Positions 18,082 through 27,202 are shown, counted from the first letter of the stretch. The stretch is DNA of 64,000 nt from an uncultured Oscillospiraceae bacterium (GCA_900541565.1 UQKB01000006.1:34836-98835), one strand, 5' to 3'. Program-made: numbers and translations. The notes: generated by a model not told the origin, from the letters alone.

Positions 18082-18732
18082 TTATGACCTCGCCCTTTTT
18101 GTTTTTACAAGGTAAACACCAGCTACCGCAACAAACAGTATAATCACTGCGGAAACAGCTAAAGCTGCCGTTGCATCGGAGGACATACCGGTTGTTTTAA
18201 TAGCATCCCCGCCGGTTGTTGTTCCGCCCGGTTCACCAGAGGACGATGCAGAACCGTCTGAGGGGGAAGTAGGCTCTTCCGTGGTATAAGGAATAATCAG
18301 TGCCTCTGCCAAAAAAGCAACGTTTCCGTTGGGATCAAGAATGGTAACAATATTGGTTTTAGGCTGTACAGTAAGGGTCATACCCAATACGCCAACCGCC
18401 TTCTGCCCAAGCTCCATAATTTCTATTTTCTGCTCATACGTAAGCATGTTAAAGCTTGTTGCAGCATTGTCGATCATAATCTTTTCACCCTGCTGGATGT
18501 ACCCAATAATTTCATCAGCCTGCTGTGGTGTCATATCAATCGTATTAAAATAGTTTTCAGCCTGATTGACATATTCTGTGGGAATCATATAATAACCGTT
18601 CCCAATTTCCACTTTAGAAGAAAGTTCGTCTAAAACTTTCTGCTCGCTCTCGTTAATACCAGCCGCCGATACAGATACTGCTAAAGCAACTACCAATATC
18701 ATTGCCAGCAAAACGGCCGCAAATTTTTTCAT
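18082..18732 (-). CDS. Secreted protein with IKTTG sorting signal, likely sortase substrate
   Basis: A 216-residue surface protein. It has an N-terminal signal peptide (MKKF then a hydrophobic run ending near SVSAAG) and a helical domain of about 120 residues without known motifs. A Ser/Gly/Thr/Pro-rich spacer (about 150-175) follows. The C-terminal sorting signal is IKTTG at about residues 178-182, then a hydrophobic helix and the basic tail KTKRARS. The start is the ATG at 18732, 8 nt after AGGAG; a GTG at 18741 touches the ribosome site and is rejected. The gene is fused in the same transcript to the sortase. Its function is unknown; it may be a cell-wall-anchored structural or sensing protein. 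Confidence 0.78.
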   Translation of the reverse strand: MKKFAAVLLAMILVVALAVSVSAAGINESEQKVLDELSSKVEIGNGYYMIPTEYVNQAENYFNTIDMTPQQADEIIGYIQQGEKIMIDNAATSFNMLTYEQKIEIMELGQKAVGVLGMTLTVQPKTNIVTILDPNGNVAFLAEALIIPYTTEEPTSPSDGSASSSGEPGGTTTGGDAIKTTGMSSDATAALAVSAVIILFVAVAGVYLVKTKRARS

Positions 18733-18762
18733 TTCCTTCACTCCTTATCTGAATCTGCCCTT

Positions 18763-18791
18763 ATCATAGCATAAGAGATGATGAAAGTAAA
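18763..18791 (-). promoter_or_regulatory. Promoter of the sortase cassette
   Basis: On the minus strand TTTACT (complement of 18786-18791), a 17-nt spacer and TATGAT (complement of 18763-18768), with TGC just before the -10 making an extended -10 element. It lies about 30 nt upstream of the substrate gene start. Confidence 0.72.
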
Positions 18792-18839
18792 TACTTTTCA
18801 AAAGGAAATTAATGCAATTTGTCGAATTTTTAACAAATT

Positions 18840-19538
18840 TTAACTTAAAATAACACTTTTACTATTCTTCTGAATAGTATCAATGTAATCGTTTCCTAAT
18901 TTTTTAGATATTATACCCATACCTGTGCTAAAATCTGCCCCTCTTGCCAAAGAATGTGTGTCTGTCCCGACAAGATCTACCAAATTTCGCTTGATCAGTC
19001 CAAGCAGCTTTCTTCTGCGTGAAAAGAAAGAAAGCGACCCCAGGTTGATCTGCATTTTGCAGCCCATCTGCTGCAGCTCAGATATAAGCGCCGGGTCTTT
19101 CATTAAAGAATAATACCGTTCAATATGGGCGATCACAGGGTGGACCCCATAATTGTTCATCAGTTTGTACAGCATATCCCCGCCCCTGGCGGCAAAATCT
19201 ATGCTGTAAGGGAACTCTACCAACAAATAGCCTGTCCCGCTATAGCATAGCGGCAGCAGCGAAGAATTATTAAAGATATAGTCTGTAATATAAGCTTCGC
19301 TTGCCAGAATATAGGTAACCCCCTGAACAGGTGCCTGCAGCAAAACATTATACGCCTGCTCCCGCCTTGTCAAAAAATCCGAAAGGCTTTCCCTGTCCGA
19401 ATAGAAATGGGGGGTAAGCGCAATGTGCGTAACGCCGTCGCTTTGCAGTTTTTTTACAAGCTGCAAAGCGTCCTGCAAATCTTTGGCTCCGTCGTCAATC
19501 CCTGGAAGAATGTGTGTGTGCATATCATATTGATTCAT
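18840..19538 (-). CDS. CpsB/YwqE-type PHP-domain tyrosine phosphatase
   Basis: A 232-residue metal-dependent phosphatase of the PHP family, related to CpsB (Wzb-unrelated) and YwqE, which dephosphorylate bacterial tyrosine kinases that control capsule or exopolysaccharide export. The metal-binding motifs are visible: DMHTHILPGIDDGA at the N-terminus, ALTPHFYSD, IAHIERY and the late GTDTHSL. No tyrosine kinase or capsule genes are in this window, so its partner lies elsewhere. The ATG has AAAAGGA about 9 nt upstream. It starts 28 nt after leuB and may be cotranscribed with it. Confidence 0.88.
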   Translation of the reverse strand: MNQYDMHTHILPGIDDGAKDLQDALQLVKKLQSDGVTHIALTPHFYSDRESLSDFLTRREQAYNVLLQAPVQGVTYILASEAYITDYIFNNSSLLPLCYSGTGYLLVEFPYSIDFAARGGDMLYKLMNNYGVHPVIAHIERYYSLMKDPALISELQQMGCKMQINLGSLSFFSRRRKLLGLIKRNLVDLVGTDTHSLARGADFSTGMGIISKKLGNDYIDTIQKNSKSVILS

Positions 19539-19566
19539 ACATAAAAATCCTTTTAATCGGTGTCAG

Positions 19567-20643
19567 TCATTTTTCAAGCAAAGAGCAGACCAAATCCCCC
19601 ATTTCCCTGCAGGAAACCTTTTTTGTTCCTTCCGTATAGATATCAGGGGTTCGGCAAGTTTCAAGCGCCCGGTTGACTGCGCTTTCTATTGCGGCGGCAG
19701 CTTCCTCCTGTCCCAGCGAATAGCGCAGCATCATCGCAACAGATAAAATGGTCGCAAGAGGATTGGCAATCCCTTTGCCTGCAATATCCGGCGCGGAACC
19801 GTGGATCGGCTCGTATAGCCCCGCTTTTTCCCCGTTGAGGCTGGCAGAGGCCAGCATACCGATCGATCCGCTGATCATGGAAGCTTCGTCCGATAAAATA
19901 TCGCCGAAAATATTGGACGTTACAATCACGTCAAACTGACCCGGATTGCGCACCAGCTGCATAGCGCAGTTATCCACATACATGTGGTTGAGCTCTACCT
20001 GCGGAAATTCCTCGGCTATACGTATGACCGTTTCACGCCAAAGCCTGGAGGATTCCAGCACGTTTGCCTTGTCTACGCTCGTCAGCTTTTTTTTGCGCTT
20101 CATCGCCATGTCAAACGCTACCCTTGCAATTCTTTCAATTTCAGGTACGGTATACATTTCCGTGTCATAAGCGCAAGCAACGCCGTTTTGCTCTGTACGT
20201 CCCCGCTTTCCAAAATAAATGCCGCCTGTAAGCTCGCGGACAACTAAAATGTCCAAAGCCTTGCCAATCACTTCATCCTTTAAAGGGGATGCTTTCTTTA
20301 ACGGCTCAAAAATCACTGCCGGGCGCAAATTTGCAAACAGCCCAAGCGCGCCCCTGATCCCGAGCAATCCGGCCTCCGGGCGAAGATGACCGGGGAGCGT
20401 GTCCCATTTTGCACCGCCGACCGCCCCCAGCAGAACAGAATCGGCCGCCTTGCATTTTTCTACCGTAGCGTCCGGCAGCGGAACGCCGGTGTGGTCTATT
20501 GCCACACCGCCAAGGTCCGCATAATCATACGTCACCGAAAAGTCAAATTTCTGCGCCGCCTTATCAAGTACCTTAACGGCTTCGTCTACAATTTCGGGGC
20601 CAATACCGTCGCCCTTTAATAAAACAATTTTATAATGGTTCAT
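19567..20643 (-). CDS. leuB: 3-isopropylmalate dehydrogenase
   Basis: Catalyses the NAD-dependent oxidative decarboxylation of 3-isopropylmalate in leucine synthesis. The 358-residue protein has [12 protein letters not shown] at the N-terminus, the LeuB-specific [31 protein letters not shown], the [14 protein letters not shown] stretch and [19 protein letters not shown]. These mark LeuB rather than isocitrate dehydrogenase, a different protein here (50980-52191). leuA, leuC and leuD are not beside it, which is unusual. No T-box leader was found upstream. The ribosome site before the ATG is weak. Confidence 0.95.
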   Translation of the reverse strand: MNHYKIVLLKGDGIGPEIVDEAVKVLDKAAQKFDFSVTYDYADLGGVAIDHTGVPLPDATVEKCKAADSVLLGAVGGAKWDTLPGHLRPEAGLLGIRGALGLFANLRPAVIFEPLKKASPLKDEVIGKALDILVVRELTGGIYFGKRGRTEQNGVACAYDTEMYTVPEIERIARVAFDMAMKRKKKLTSVDKANVLESSRLWRETVIRIAEEFPQVELNHMYVDNCAMQLVRNPGQFDVIVTSNIFGDILSDEASMISGSIGMLASASLNGEKAGLYEPIHGSAPDIAGKGIANPLATILSVAMMLRYSLGQEEAAAAIESAVNRALETCRTPDIYTEGTKKVSCREMGDLVCSLLEK

Positions 20644-21006
20644 ATGCTTATACTTTCCAACCCTTCTAAACTTTATTTTTAATTTTTATAAATTTTAGTA
20701 TAAAACAATCCTAACAGAAAAAATGTAAACTAAGATACAATTCAGAAAACACTGTCGGGCGCTTCACATGATCGATGCATGCTTTTCAATATCTCTATCA
20801 AGATTTTATAAAAAAACACGTGAAATAGCAAGGGGAAAGCTTTTTATATCGCCATACCATTTGCGCTGTTTGTAGTTTTATAAAATAAAGAGCACATAAA
20901 ATTTTACATATACAGAGGCCTTTTTCATTGCATTCTTTGCCGATTTCTTATATAATAAATCTGTATACGCATATGCAAAGGTTTTATTTTCAAGCAGGTG
21001 AACCAT
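20644..21006. other. AT-rich divergent intergenic region between leuB and the SleB-like gene
   Basis: About 360 nt with no convincing gene. It separates divergently transcribed genes. A clear promoter for the + strand lies at 20928-20956. No riboswitch or T-box consensus was seen on the leuB side. Confidence 0.6.
20928..20956 (+). promoter_or_regulatory. Sigma-A type promoter for the SleB-like hydrolase
   Basis: TTGCAT at 20928-20933 and TATAAT at 20951-20956 with a 17-nt spacer, about 50 nt before the ATG. A vegetative-type promoter is unexpected for a purely spore-specific cortex enzyme. Confidence 0.75.
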
Positions 21007-21870
21007 ATGAAAAAAATTTTTTCCTGTGTGCTGACAGCTTCTATTATCATCTTCGGTCTGTCCGGGATGTTCTTCCCCGGTACAAATGAAGCTGCGGCAC
21101 TGCAGACAAATAAGGAGACGACGCAGCCCTTTACCGGCAGCCCGTATAACGACCCGCTTTTTGAGGCCGTATATATAGGCCATACAACGCAGCAGGATGC
21201 AAACGCCTCTGCTACAGTTGAACCGGCTACCGACAGCGCGGCAACAGAAGCGCAGGAACAGACAGAGAAACCAACGGAAACCCCAACGGAAAAGGCAACG
21301 CAGCCTCCCACCGAAAACACAGAGCCGCCGCAGGAAACGCAGGAACAGACAGAAAGCCCCACCGAGGAACCAACACAGCCGGAAGCAGAAACCGACCCGC
21401 CGGTGCAGGAAACGCCTGAGGAGCTGGCTTATAAACAAATGCTTTATCAGCAGCAGTGGGAGGCAGGGTACTTTTTTGCGATTGACAATCCGGATCCAGG
21501 CTATTCTACTTCACCCGTAATACTTACGGAGGAAGACCGCTATTATGCACAGCGGATTGTAATGGGCGAAGCCGGGACAGAAGGTTTTACCGGTTGCGCG
21601 CTTGTTGCCCAAACGCTGCGTGACGCAATGGTATTTGAAGGATATGGCAGCATTAAAGAGGTTATGGAGGGAAACGGCTACGACGGCTGGTATGAATACC
21701 CGAATATTGACGCGATTAATGCAGTTACCTATATTTTTGACCAAAACCGTGCAGCCGTTCAACACAGGATTCTATATTTTTACGGCACCTATATTGAAAG
21801 TGATTGGCACGAGTCGCAAAATTTTGTTTGCCAATGGGGCGTTTCAAAATTTTATGACCGCTGGTGGTAA
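21007..21870 (+). CDS. Secreted SleB/CwlJ-like cell-wall hydrolase with Thr/Glu/Pro-rich linker
   Basis: A 287-residue exported protein. The signal peptide (MKKIFSCVLTASIIIFGLS) is followed by a low-complexity stretch rich in Thr, Glu, Pro and Gln (about residues 65-140) that probably spans the wall. The C-terminal domain looks like hydrolase_2 (SleB/CwlJ): RYYAQRIVMGEAGTEGFTG, with Glu188 as the likely catalytic acid, then VAQTLRDAM and a YDGW turn. SleB-type enzymes cut spore-cortex peptidoglycan, but relatives also act in vegetative cells. The ATG at 21007 follows AGCAGGTG with 6-nt spacing. A hairpin terminator follows at 21893-21932. Substrate is not proven. Confidence 0.75.
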   Translation: MKKIFSCVLTASIIIFGLSGMFFPGTNEAAALQTNKETTQPFTGSPYNDPLFEAVYIGHTTQQDANASATVEPATDSAATEAQEQTEKPTETPTEKATQPPTENTEPPQETQEQTESPTEEPTQPEAETDPPVQETPEELAYKQMLYQQQWEAGYFFAIDNPDPGYSTSPVILTEEDRYYAQRIVMGEAGTEGFTGCALVAQTLRDAMVFEGYGSIKEVMEGNGYDGWYEYPNIDAINAVTYIFDQNRAAVQHRILYFYGTYIESDWHESQNFVCQWGVSKFYDRWW

Positions 21871-21892
21871 AATTTTAAGGAATATGGAAAGC

Positions 21893-21932
21893 GCATCAAT
21901 ATCCCCCGGTGGAGCCGGGGGGATATTGATGC
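21893..21932. terminator. Hairpin terminator/palindrome at the edge of the SpoIIE-type cluster
   Basis: GCATCAATATCCCCC (from 21893) pairs with GGGGGATATTGATGC (ending 21932) over a short GC-rich loop. It shares its ATATCCCCCGG core with the eno hairpin at 11674-11721. It lies exactly between the SleB-like gene and a truncated STAS reading frame. Confidence 0.7.
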
Positions 21933-22000
21933 ATACTGTCAATGACGTAATCCGGGAAGTTTTCAAAGTTACCGGCTTTATCAACCTTCTGGCAATCTAA
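21929..22000 (+). pseudogene. C-terminal remnant of a STAS-domain anti-sigma antagonist
   Basis: The only open part is 23 codons, ending in the TAA at 21998-22000. It reads as VNDVIREVFKVTGFINLLAI, which matches the last helix of SpoIIAA/RsbV-type STAS proteins (the usual ending is a V-x-EVF-x-VTGF-x-x-L-x-I pattern). The rest of the domain, including the phosphorylated serine, is absent, because the hairpin at 21893-21932 replaces it. It stands just upstream of the MATE-HATPase, SpoIIE-phosphatase and RsbW-like genes, exactly where a STAS partner would belong. I take it as a decayed or truncated gene; similarity is by eye. Confidence 0.6.
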
Positions 22001-22079
22001 CGAACATACAACAGCTTCCTTCTGTCTGTTACGGGCAGGCTTTTAAACAAATAACCAAACAGGAATGTGGGATTTTACA

Positions 22080-23861
22080 ATGGAAAATTCTACAAAACAG
22101 CAACTGCTGCGGAACGATTTTTTTCTCCGCAGCATTTACAGCAAATATCTGATTGCCTCTGTCCTGGCAATGTTGGCGACCAGTGTAGCGGGAATGATCG
22201 ACACGGTGATTGTCGGGCGTTTTCTTGGCGAAACCGGACTGGCGGCTATGTCGCTAGTCAGCCCGGTTTATTTAATTTATTACACCATCGGTGCAGTCAT
22301 CGGCATGGGCGGTTCTATTGCCGCTAATCTGGCGATCGGACGAAACGATTACGCCGCCTATCGGAGGATTTTCACTCTGGCCTTCTGGACAACGGCAGTC
22401 CTGTGCGTGGTTACAACGGCGGGCGGCCTGCTGTTTTTGGATCCTCTTGTAAGGCTGCTGGGGGGCGAAGGCGTTGTAGGCAGCTATTTGGCAGATTACC
22501 TGCGCTGGTATATCCTTGGCGGCAGTTTTACCCTGTTCATTTATATCCCGCTCCATTTTTTGAAAATGGAGGGAAAACCGCAGACTTCATCCTTTTTATT
22601 CCTGCTGTCCAGCGGCCTGAACATAGCTTTTACTTATCTGTTTATGTCGCCGGTGTGCAATATGGGCATCAAAGGGGCCAGTATTGCCACCGGTCTGTCT
22701 ATGGGGATTACGGCGCTTTTAGGACTGTATATCCTGTTCCAAAAAACACCGAACACCCGGCTTGTTAAAATGCGGGGCTTTTCCTTTCGTACACTGGGGG
22801 AGATCATTGCCTGCGGCAGCCCAAACGGCTGCAACAATTTGTTCAACGCGCTGAAGATTTTGGTAATCAACGCCGTTATACTGCAAATCGGAGCAGATGT
22901 TTATCTGTCTGCTTTTGCAATGCTTAAGAGTGTGTCGGATCTGCTGACCGGTGTGGTGACGGGGGTAGCTTCGGCTCTGATGCCGGTCGTCGGGGTGTTC
23001 TACGGCGAACGGGACTGGAACAGTATCCGCCATGTCTGCCGAAAGGCGCTGCAGATCGGAAGCGGTCTGACAGTGCTGCTGTCTCTTTTCGTTGTCCTGT
23101 TTGCCGGCCTGCTGTGTACACTGTTCAACATTACAGATCCGGTCACCGTTGCGGGAGGGCAGCGGGGGCTTGTCTGCCTGGCTGTGAGCTTTCTTTTTGC
23201 CTTTGTCAACCTAATGCTGTCAGGCTATTTCAATACGGTAAAGCGGCCCATGCTTTCCAACCTTATCCTTGCCCTGCGCCTTCTGGGCTATCTTGCGCCG
23301 GCGGCGGCTTTTTTCGCTTTATGGCTGGGAATAGACGGGGTTTGGCTTTCTTTGATTGCGGCCGATGTTCTGACGCTTGGCACAATGCTTTTGGTGATTG
23401 GCGTTTTGCGCCGGAAAAATCCAAAACTGGATTGGTATCTGCTGGACACTTCTCTGGAAAGCGAAAGCGAAATTTCCTTTTCCGTTCAAAACACCCTGGA
23501 CGATGTTATGTTTGCTTCCAATAAGATTACTGAGTTTTGTAAAGAAAATAACCTTGGGGCGAAAAAGACCATGCAGGTAAGTCTTGCCCTGGAGGAAATG
23601 CTGACGGTTATAATCACCTACTGCATGGATCCCAAAAAGAAACAGTTTATTGATATCCGTATCCTGTGTCTGGAGGAAGATGTACTGCTGCGGATCCGTA
23701 ATACCGGCAGAATTTTTGACCCGGTACGGTATTATGAAGAAAATAAAGACAATGAAGATATGGCCGAAAGTGTACTGGGAATCAAAATGATTGCCGGCTC
23801 TGCTAAGGAGATTACCTTCCACGAAACCTTTGGGACCAATAATCTCCTGATTTGTTTTTGA
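22080..23861 (+). CDS. MATE transporter fused to a C-terminal HATPase domain
   Basis: A 593-residue fusion. Residues 1-450 are a MATE-type 12-helix transporter (SVAGMIDTVIVGRFLGETGL near the start; GGSIAANLAIGRND). From about residue 465 to the end is an anti-sigma-like ATPase domain (HATPase_c, RsbW type): a long helix with SLALEEMLTVIITY (N-box region), RIRNTGRIFDP (G1 box) and VLGIKMIAGSAKEI (G2 region). The conserved asparagine of the N-box is replaced by other residues, so ATP binding may be altered. An ATG at 22065 is in frame, but 22080 has GTGGGA at better spacing. It is followed by a GNAT protein and a SpoIIE phosphatase in one direction. Confidence 0.85.
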   Translation: MENSTKQQLLRNDFFLRSIYSKYLIASVLAMLATSVAGMIDTVIVGRFLGETGLAAMSLVSPVYLIYYTIGAVIGMGGSIAANLAIGRNDYAAYRRIFTLAFWTTAVLCVVTTAGGLLFLDPLVRLLGGEGVVGSYLADYLRWYILGGSFTLFIYIPLHFLKMEGKPQTSSFLFLLSSGLNIAFTYLFMSPVCNMGIKGASIATGLSMGITALLGLYILFQKTPNTRLVKMRGFSFRTLGEIIACGSPNGCNNLFNALKILVINAVILQIGADVYLSAFAMLKSVSDLLTGVVTGVASALMPVVGVFYGERDWNSIRHVCRKALQIGSGLTVLLSLFVVLFAGLLCTLFNITDPVTVAGGQRGLVCLAVSFLFAFVNLMLSGYFNTVKRPMLSNLILALRLLGYLAPAAAFFALWLGIDGVWLSLIAADVLTLGTMLLVIGVLRRKNPKLDWYLLDTSLESESEISFSVQNTLDDVMFASNKITEFCKENNLGAKKTMQVSLALEEMLTVIITYCMDPKKKQFIDIRILCLEEDVLLRIRNTGRIFDPVRYYEENKDNEDMAESVLGIKMIAGSAKEITFHETFGTNNLLICF

Positions 23862-23884
23862 CTGGAGGATGAAGGAACTATATT

Positions 23885-24886
23885 ATGATTTTTGAAGACA
23901 GAAAAACCTGCCGCCGCACAGAAGTGTGCTTTCGGCCTTTTCGGGATGAAGACGAAAAGGCCTTTCACGGCTGCATTGAGGATTACTACGGCGAGGGATA
24001 TCCATATAAACAGTATCTTACGCCGGGATTTCTTTCCGACAAGTGCCGAAAAGGCACTATGACCATCCTGTGCGGCGTCACTGAAAAGGGAGATATCATC
24101 AGTACATCCGCCGTCCGGTTTGACACAGAGTTTTCCGGCAGCGGCCTGATGCTGTTGCGGGTCGTCAAAAAAGCCTATCAGGGGATGGGCATCGGCACAA
24201 AGCAGGAGGAAATACTGCTTCAAAGCATACAGGGCCGAAAGGGGCTTCTTTCCCTGTATGCAGACGTCATGACACACAATACGGTCAGCCAGCAGAGCCT
24301 TGCCCGTCAGCGTTTTGTTCTGTGCGGGGTACGGCCCATGCTGTACCGGGCGGAGGTTATGCTGCCGGGCAGTGCTTGGCCGGAGGGCGCCAGACTCAGT
24401 CAGGCGGTGATGTGCCGCCGGGAGGAAGTCAGGGACGCAGGCGCTTTCTATTGTCCGGAAGAGCACAGGGAAGTGGTAAAACAAATATATGGCGAGCTTG
24501 GTGTAAACTGCCGCTTGGAATCCAAAGACCAGAGCAGTACCGCTTCAAAAACGGTATATAGCAATCAGCATGACGCGTTGCATCATATTTTGATTTGGGT
24601 GATACAAGAAGTGGGGAAAGATTTTGCTTCCCTGCTGGCAGGCTTAAACCTGTGCGCAGAGTCTACCTTTTTATGCTATCTGAACTTGAAAAGCACTGGT
24701 GCTGCCGATGCTTACAGAATGCTGCGGCAGGCAGGCTGCTTTTTTACCGGTCTGAAGCCAATGAACCGCAGCGGTGAATATATGATCATGGCTTATGTCG
24801 GTCGGCGGTGCATTCAGAATGCGGGCATTTGCCTTTATCCGGAAGGCGCGTGGCTGCTGGATTACATCCATACACAGCACGAATAG
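23885..24886 (+). CDS. GNAT family protein with a second unassigned domain
   Basis: A 333-residue cytoplasmic protein. The N-terminal 165 residues resemble a GNAT acetyltransferase: FRPFRDEDEKAF, then the acetyl-CoA loop VKKAYQGMGIGTKQEEI (Q-x-x-G-x-G). The C-terminal half (about 190-333) has no motif I recognise and may be a second degenerate GNAT fold. Similar proteins accompany MATE-HATPase and SpoIIE-type phosphatase genes in Clostridia. It lies 23 nt after the MATE-HATPase gene and 15 nt before the phosphatase gene, so the three are probably one transcript. The acetyl acceptor is unknown. Confidence 0.78.
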   Translation: MIFEDRKTCRRTEVCFRPFRDEDEKAFHGCIEDYYGEGYPYKQYLTPGFLSDKCRKGTMTILCGVTEKGDIISTSAVRFDTEFSGSGLMLLRVVKKAYQGMGIGTKQEEILLQSIQGRKGLLSLYADVMTHNTVSQQSLARQRFVLCGVRPMLYRAEVMLPGSAWPEGARLSQAVMCRREEVRDAGAFYCPEEHREVVKQIYGELGVNCRLESKDQSSTASKTVYSNQHDALHHILIWVIQEVGKDFASLLAGLNLCAESTFLCYLNLKSTGAADAYRMLRQAGCFFTGLKPMNRSGEYMIMAYVGRRCIQNAGICLYPEGAWLLDYIHTQHE

Positions 24887-24901
24887 AAAGGAGATACGGT
24901 T

Positions 24902-27202
24902 TTGAAAACAGCGAAAAAGCATACGATTAAAAATAAGGTTGCCGGTTTGGTTTTGTCCGTGTCGTTGACTTCTGTTCTGCTGCTGGGGATCGCGTCCGGC
25001 GCAGGTATTGTGGGTATACGGCAAAATACCATCAGCAGCCTGCAGACGCTAAACGATCAAGTAGCGCAGGACGCTACAGAGACACTGCGCGAACAGACGC
25101 GGGAAGAACTTAAAACGCAGGCGGAAAATAAAAGCAGCCAGGCAGATACCAGTCTGAACCTGATCCTTAATCAGACCCGTTTGGTAGCCATGGCGGCTGA
25201 AGACATCTATTCCCATGAGGAACAATACCTGCAGGGGCAGTCAGACGATTCCCTGCCGGTTGATACCTTTGATTTTTCCTGTAACTACCCGCAAGAAACG
25301 CTGGGGCAGTTTTCTTTCCATCTGCGTGCACCGCGTTCATTGCTGGATCCTGACTCTATTGTCGAAGAAAACGGTGTGATCGTCAAAGCGGAGCTGGACA
25401 AAAACAGCCTCACCGGGGTGATGCGCCGTGAATTATATCTCGCTGGCTATCTGGAGGGTGCGCTGGGCGGTATCCGTAACTTTGACAATGGAGATGGTAC
25501 ATACAACGGGATTGGGGCAAGCTATTTCTGTCTGGAATCATCCGGTATTGATGTTTTGGCAGATACCCTGACCACCTCCATGGTGGAATACGACGCCAGA
25601 GAATCCACCTGGTATCAGGAAGCTTCCAAGCTAAAAGCAGGAGAGGTTTATTGGTCCAATCCTGTGCAGGACGGGTCCGGGCGCGGCGAAGCGCTGATCT
25701 GCGCTATGCCGGTATATGTGGATGGACGTCTGGTAGGCGTGGCCGGCAGCGGCGGGCTGATCGACAATATCCGGGAACTGGTACAGAGCACCACGCTTGG
25801 GGACAGCGGCTATGCCTTTTTGCTCAACACATCGGAGGAAGGACGTATGAACGTCATTGCCAGCGCCAACCCAGACACGGAAAGCGAAATCAGCCGGTAT
25901 CAGGACAATCTGCTGGAATCCGGAAACACCGAACTGATATCCGTGCTGGAAAAGGCCGGCCAAGAAGAATCCGGCATTGAGCTGGTTACGCTGGACGGAC
26001 AACCGTCCTACATCGCGTTTTCTCCGTTGCATATCACCGAGTGGACGATGGTGACAGTCATGCAGCTTAACGATACCTCCATCGTCGCGCCGATCGAAAC
26101 GCTGCAGGACAATATCAACCAGATCACCCAGTGGACCGTGCAGGATATGAACGGGAAAATTATGGCCATCGTCGCCATCTTTGTGGGGATTGCCTTGGCG
26201 GTAACGGTGTTGGTCATTTATTTATCCTATAAATTTTCCAATCGCCTGGCCCATCCGCTTTTGATCCTTACAGACGGAGCTAAGCGTGTCAGCGGCGGAG
26301 ATTTGGATTTCCAAATCCATGTGGAGTCTGACGATGAGACGGCAGAGCTTGGTGAAGCTTTCAACCATATGACTACCAGCCTGAAGGAATATATCAAAAA
26401 TCTGTCACGCATTACCGCCGAAAAGGAGCGAATCGGCGCGGAGCTGCATGTAGCCACGCAGATTCAGGCTTCCATGCTGCCCTGCATTTTCCCGCCTTTC
26501 CCGGAGCGCAACGAATTTGATATTTACGCTACCATGACCCCGGCAAAAGAGGTGGGGGGCGACTTCTATGACTTTTTCCTGACCGATGACGACCATCTGG
26601 CCATCGTTATAGCAGACGTTTCCGGAAAAGGTGTGCCGGCGGCGCTGTTTATGGTGGTTGCCAAAATTCTGTTGAAAAACAGGGCACAGATGGGAGCATC
26701 CCCAAAAGAAATTCTGGAGACGGTGAACAACCAGCTGTGCGAAGGCAACAAGGCGGAAATGTTTGTGACCGCCTGGCTGGGCATCTATGAGATATCAACC
26801 GGAAAGCTCACGGCAGCCAACGCAGGACATGAATATCCGGCAATAAAACGGGCAGACGGACGGTTTGAGCTCTTCCGCGACGCGCATGGGTTTGTGCTGG
26901 CGGGAATGGAAAACGTGCATTATCGGGAGTACGAACTGGAACTGCATACCGGGGATATGCTGTTTGTCTATACCGACGGCGTTACAGAAGCCACAGACGC
27001 AGATAACGCTCTTTATGGCACAGATCGGATGCTGGAGGCGCTCAACAGCAAGCCGGACACAATGCCGGAAGAACTGCTGCATCAGGTCAAGGCCGATATC
27101 GACCGTTTTGTCGGCGATGCGCCGCAGTTTGACGATATTACAATGCTGTGCTTAAAATGTGAAAAGCCAGAAGGGAAACCGTCGGACGATACCGGGCATT
27201 AA
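24902..27202 (+). CDS. Membrane sensor PP2C/SpoIIE-type serine phosphatase (Cache-HAMP)
   Basis: A 766-residue membrane receptor phosphatase. It starts at TTG with AAAGGAGA 8 nt upstream. An N-terminal helix (about residues 18-40), a large extracellular dCache-like ligand domain (about 45-405) and a second helix (about 420-440) come first. A HAMP linker follows (NRLAHPLLILTDGAKRVSGGD, quoted in parts). The C-terminal RsbU/SpoIIE phosphatase (about 510-755) shows GGDFYDFF, VIADVSGKGVPAALFM, YTDGVTEATD and FDDITMLCL, all metal-binding Asp motifs. It should dephosphorylate a STAS antagonist; the only STAS trace here is the remnant at 21929-22000. Confidence 0.92.
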   Translation: MKTAKKHTIKNKVAGLVLSVSLTSVLLLGIASGAGIVGIRQNTISSLQTLNDQVAQDATETLREQTREELKTQAENKSSQADTSLNLILNQTRLVAMAAEDIYSHEEQYLQGQSDDSLPVDTFDFSCNYPQETLGQFSFHLRAPRSLLDPDSIVEENGVIVKAELDKNSLTGVMRRELYLAGYLEGALGGIRNFDNGDGTYNGIGASYFCLESSGIDVLADTLTTSMVEYDARESTWYQEASKLKAGEVYWSNPVQDGSGRGEALICAMPVYVDGRLVGVAGSGGLIDNIRELVQSTTLGDSGYAFLLNTSEEGRMNVIASANPDTESEISRYQDNLLESGNTELISVLEKAGQEESGIELVTLDGQPSYIAFSPLHITEWTMVTVMQLNDTSIVAPIETLQDNINQITQWTVQDMNGKIMAIVAIFVGIALAVTVLVIYLSYKFSNRLAHPLLILTDGAKRVSGGDLDFQIHVESDDETAELGEAFNHMTTSLKEYIKNLSRITAEKERIGAELHVATQIQASMLPCIFPPFPERNEFDIYATMTPAKEVGGDFYDFFLTDDDHLAIVIADVSGKGVPAALFMVVAKILLKNRAQMGASPKEILETVNNQLCEGNKAEMFVTAWLGIYEISTGKLTAANAGHEYPAIKRADGRFELFRDAHGFVLAGMENVHYREYELELHTGDMLFVYTDGVTEATDADNALYGTDRMLEALNSKPDTMPEELLHQVKADIDRFVGDAPQFDDITMLCLKCEKPEGKPSDDTGH

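Noticed and set aside
20644..20830. Possible T-box or leucine leader upstream of leuB
   Set aside because: No T-box GGTGGNACCGCG-like antiterminator sequence and no leucine-rich leader peptide was found.
20878..21438. Open reading frames on the minus strand opposite the SleB-like gene (rich in Arg, Leu, Cys, Phe)
   Set aside because: They are the antisense of the Thr/Glu/Pro-rich linker, have no ribosome site and match no family.
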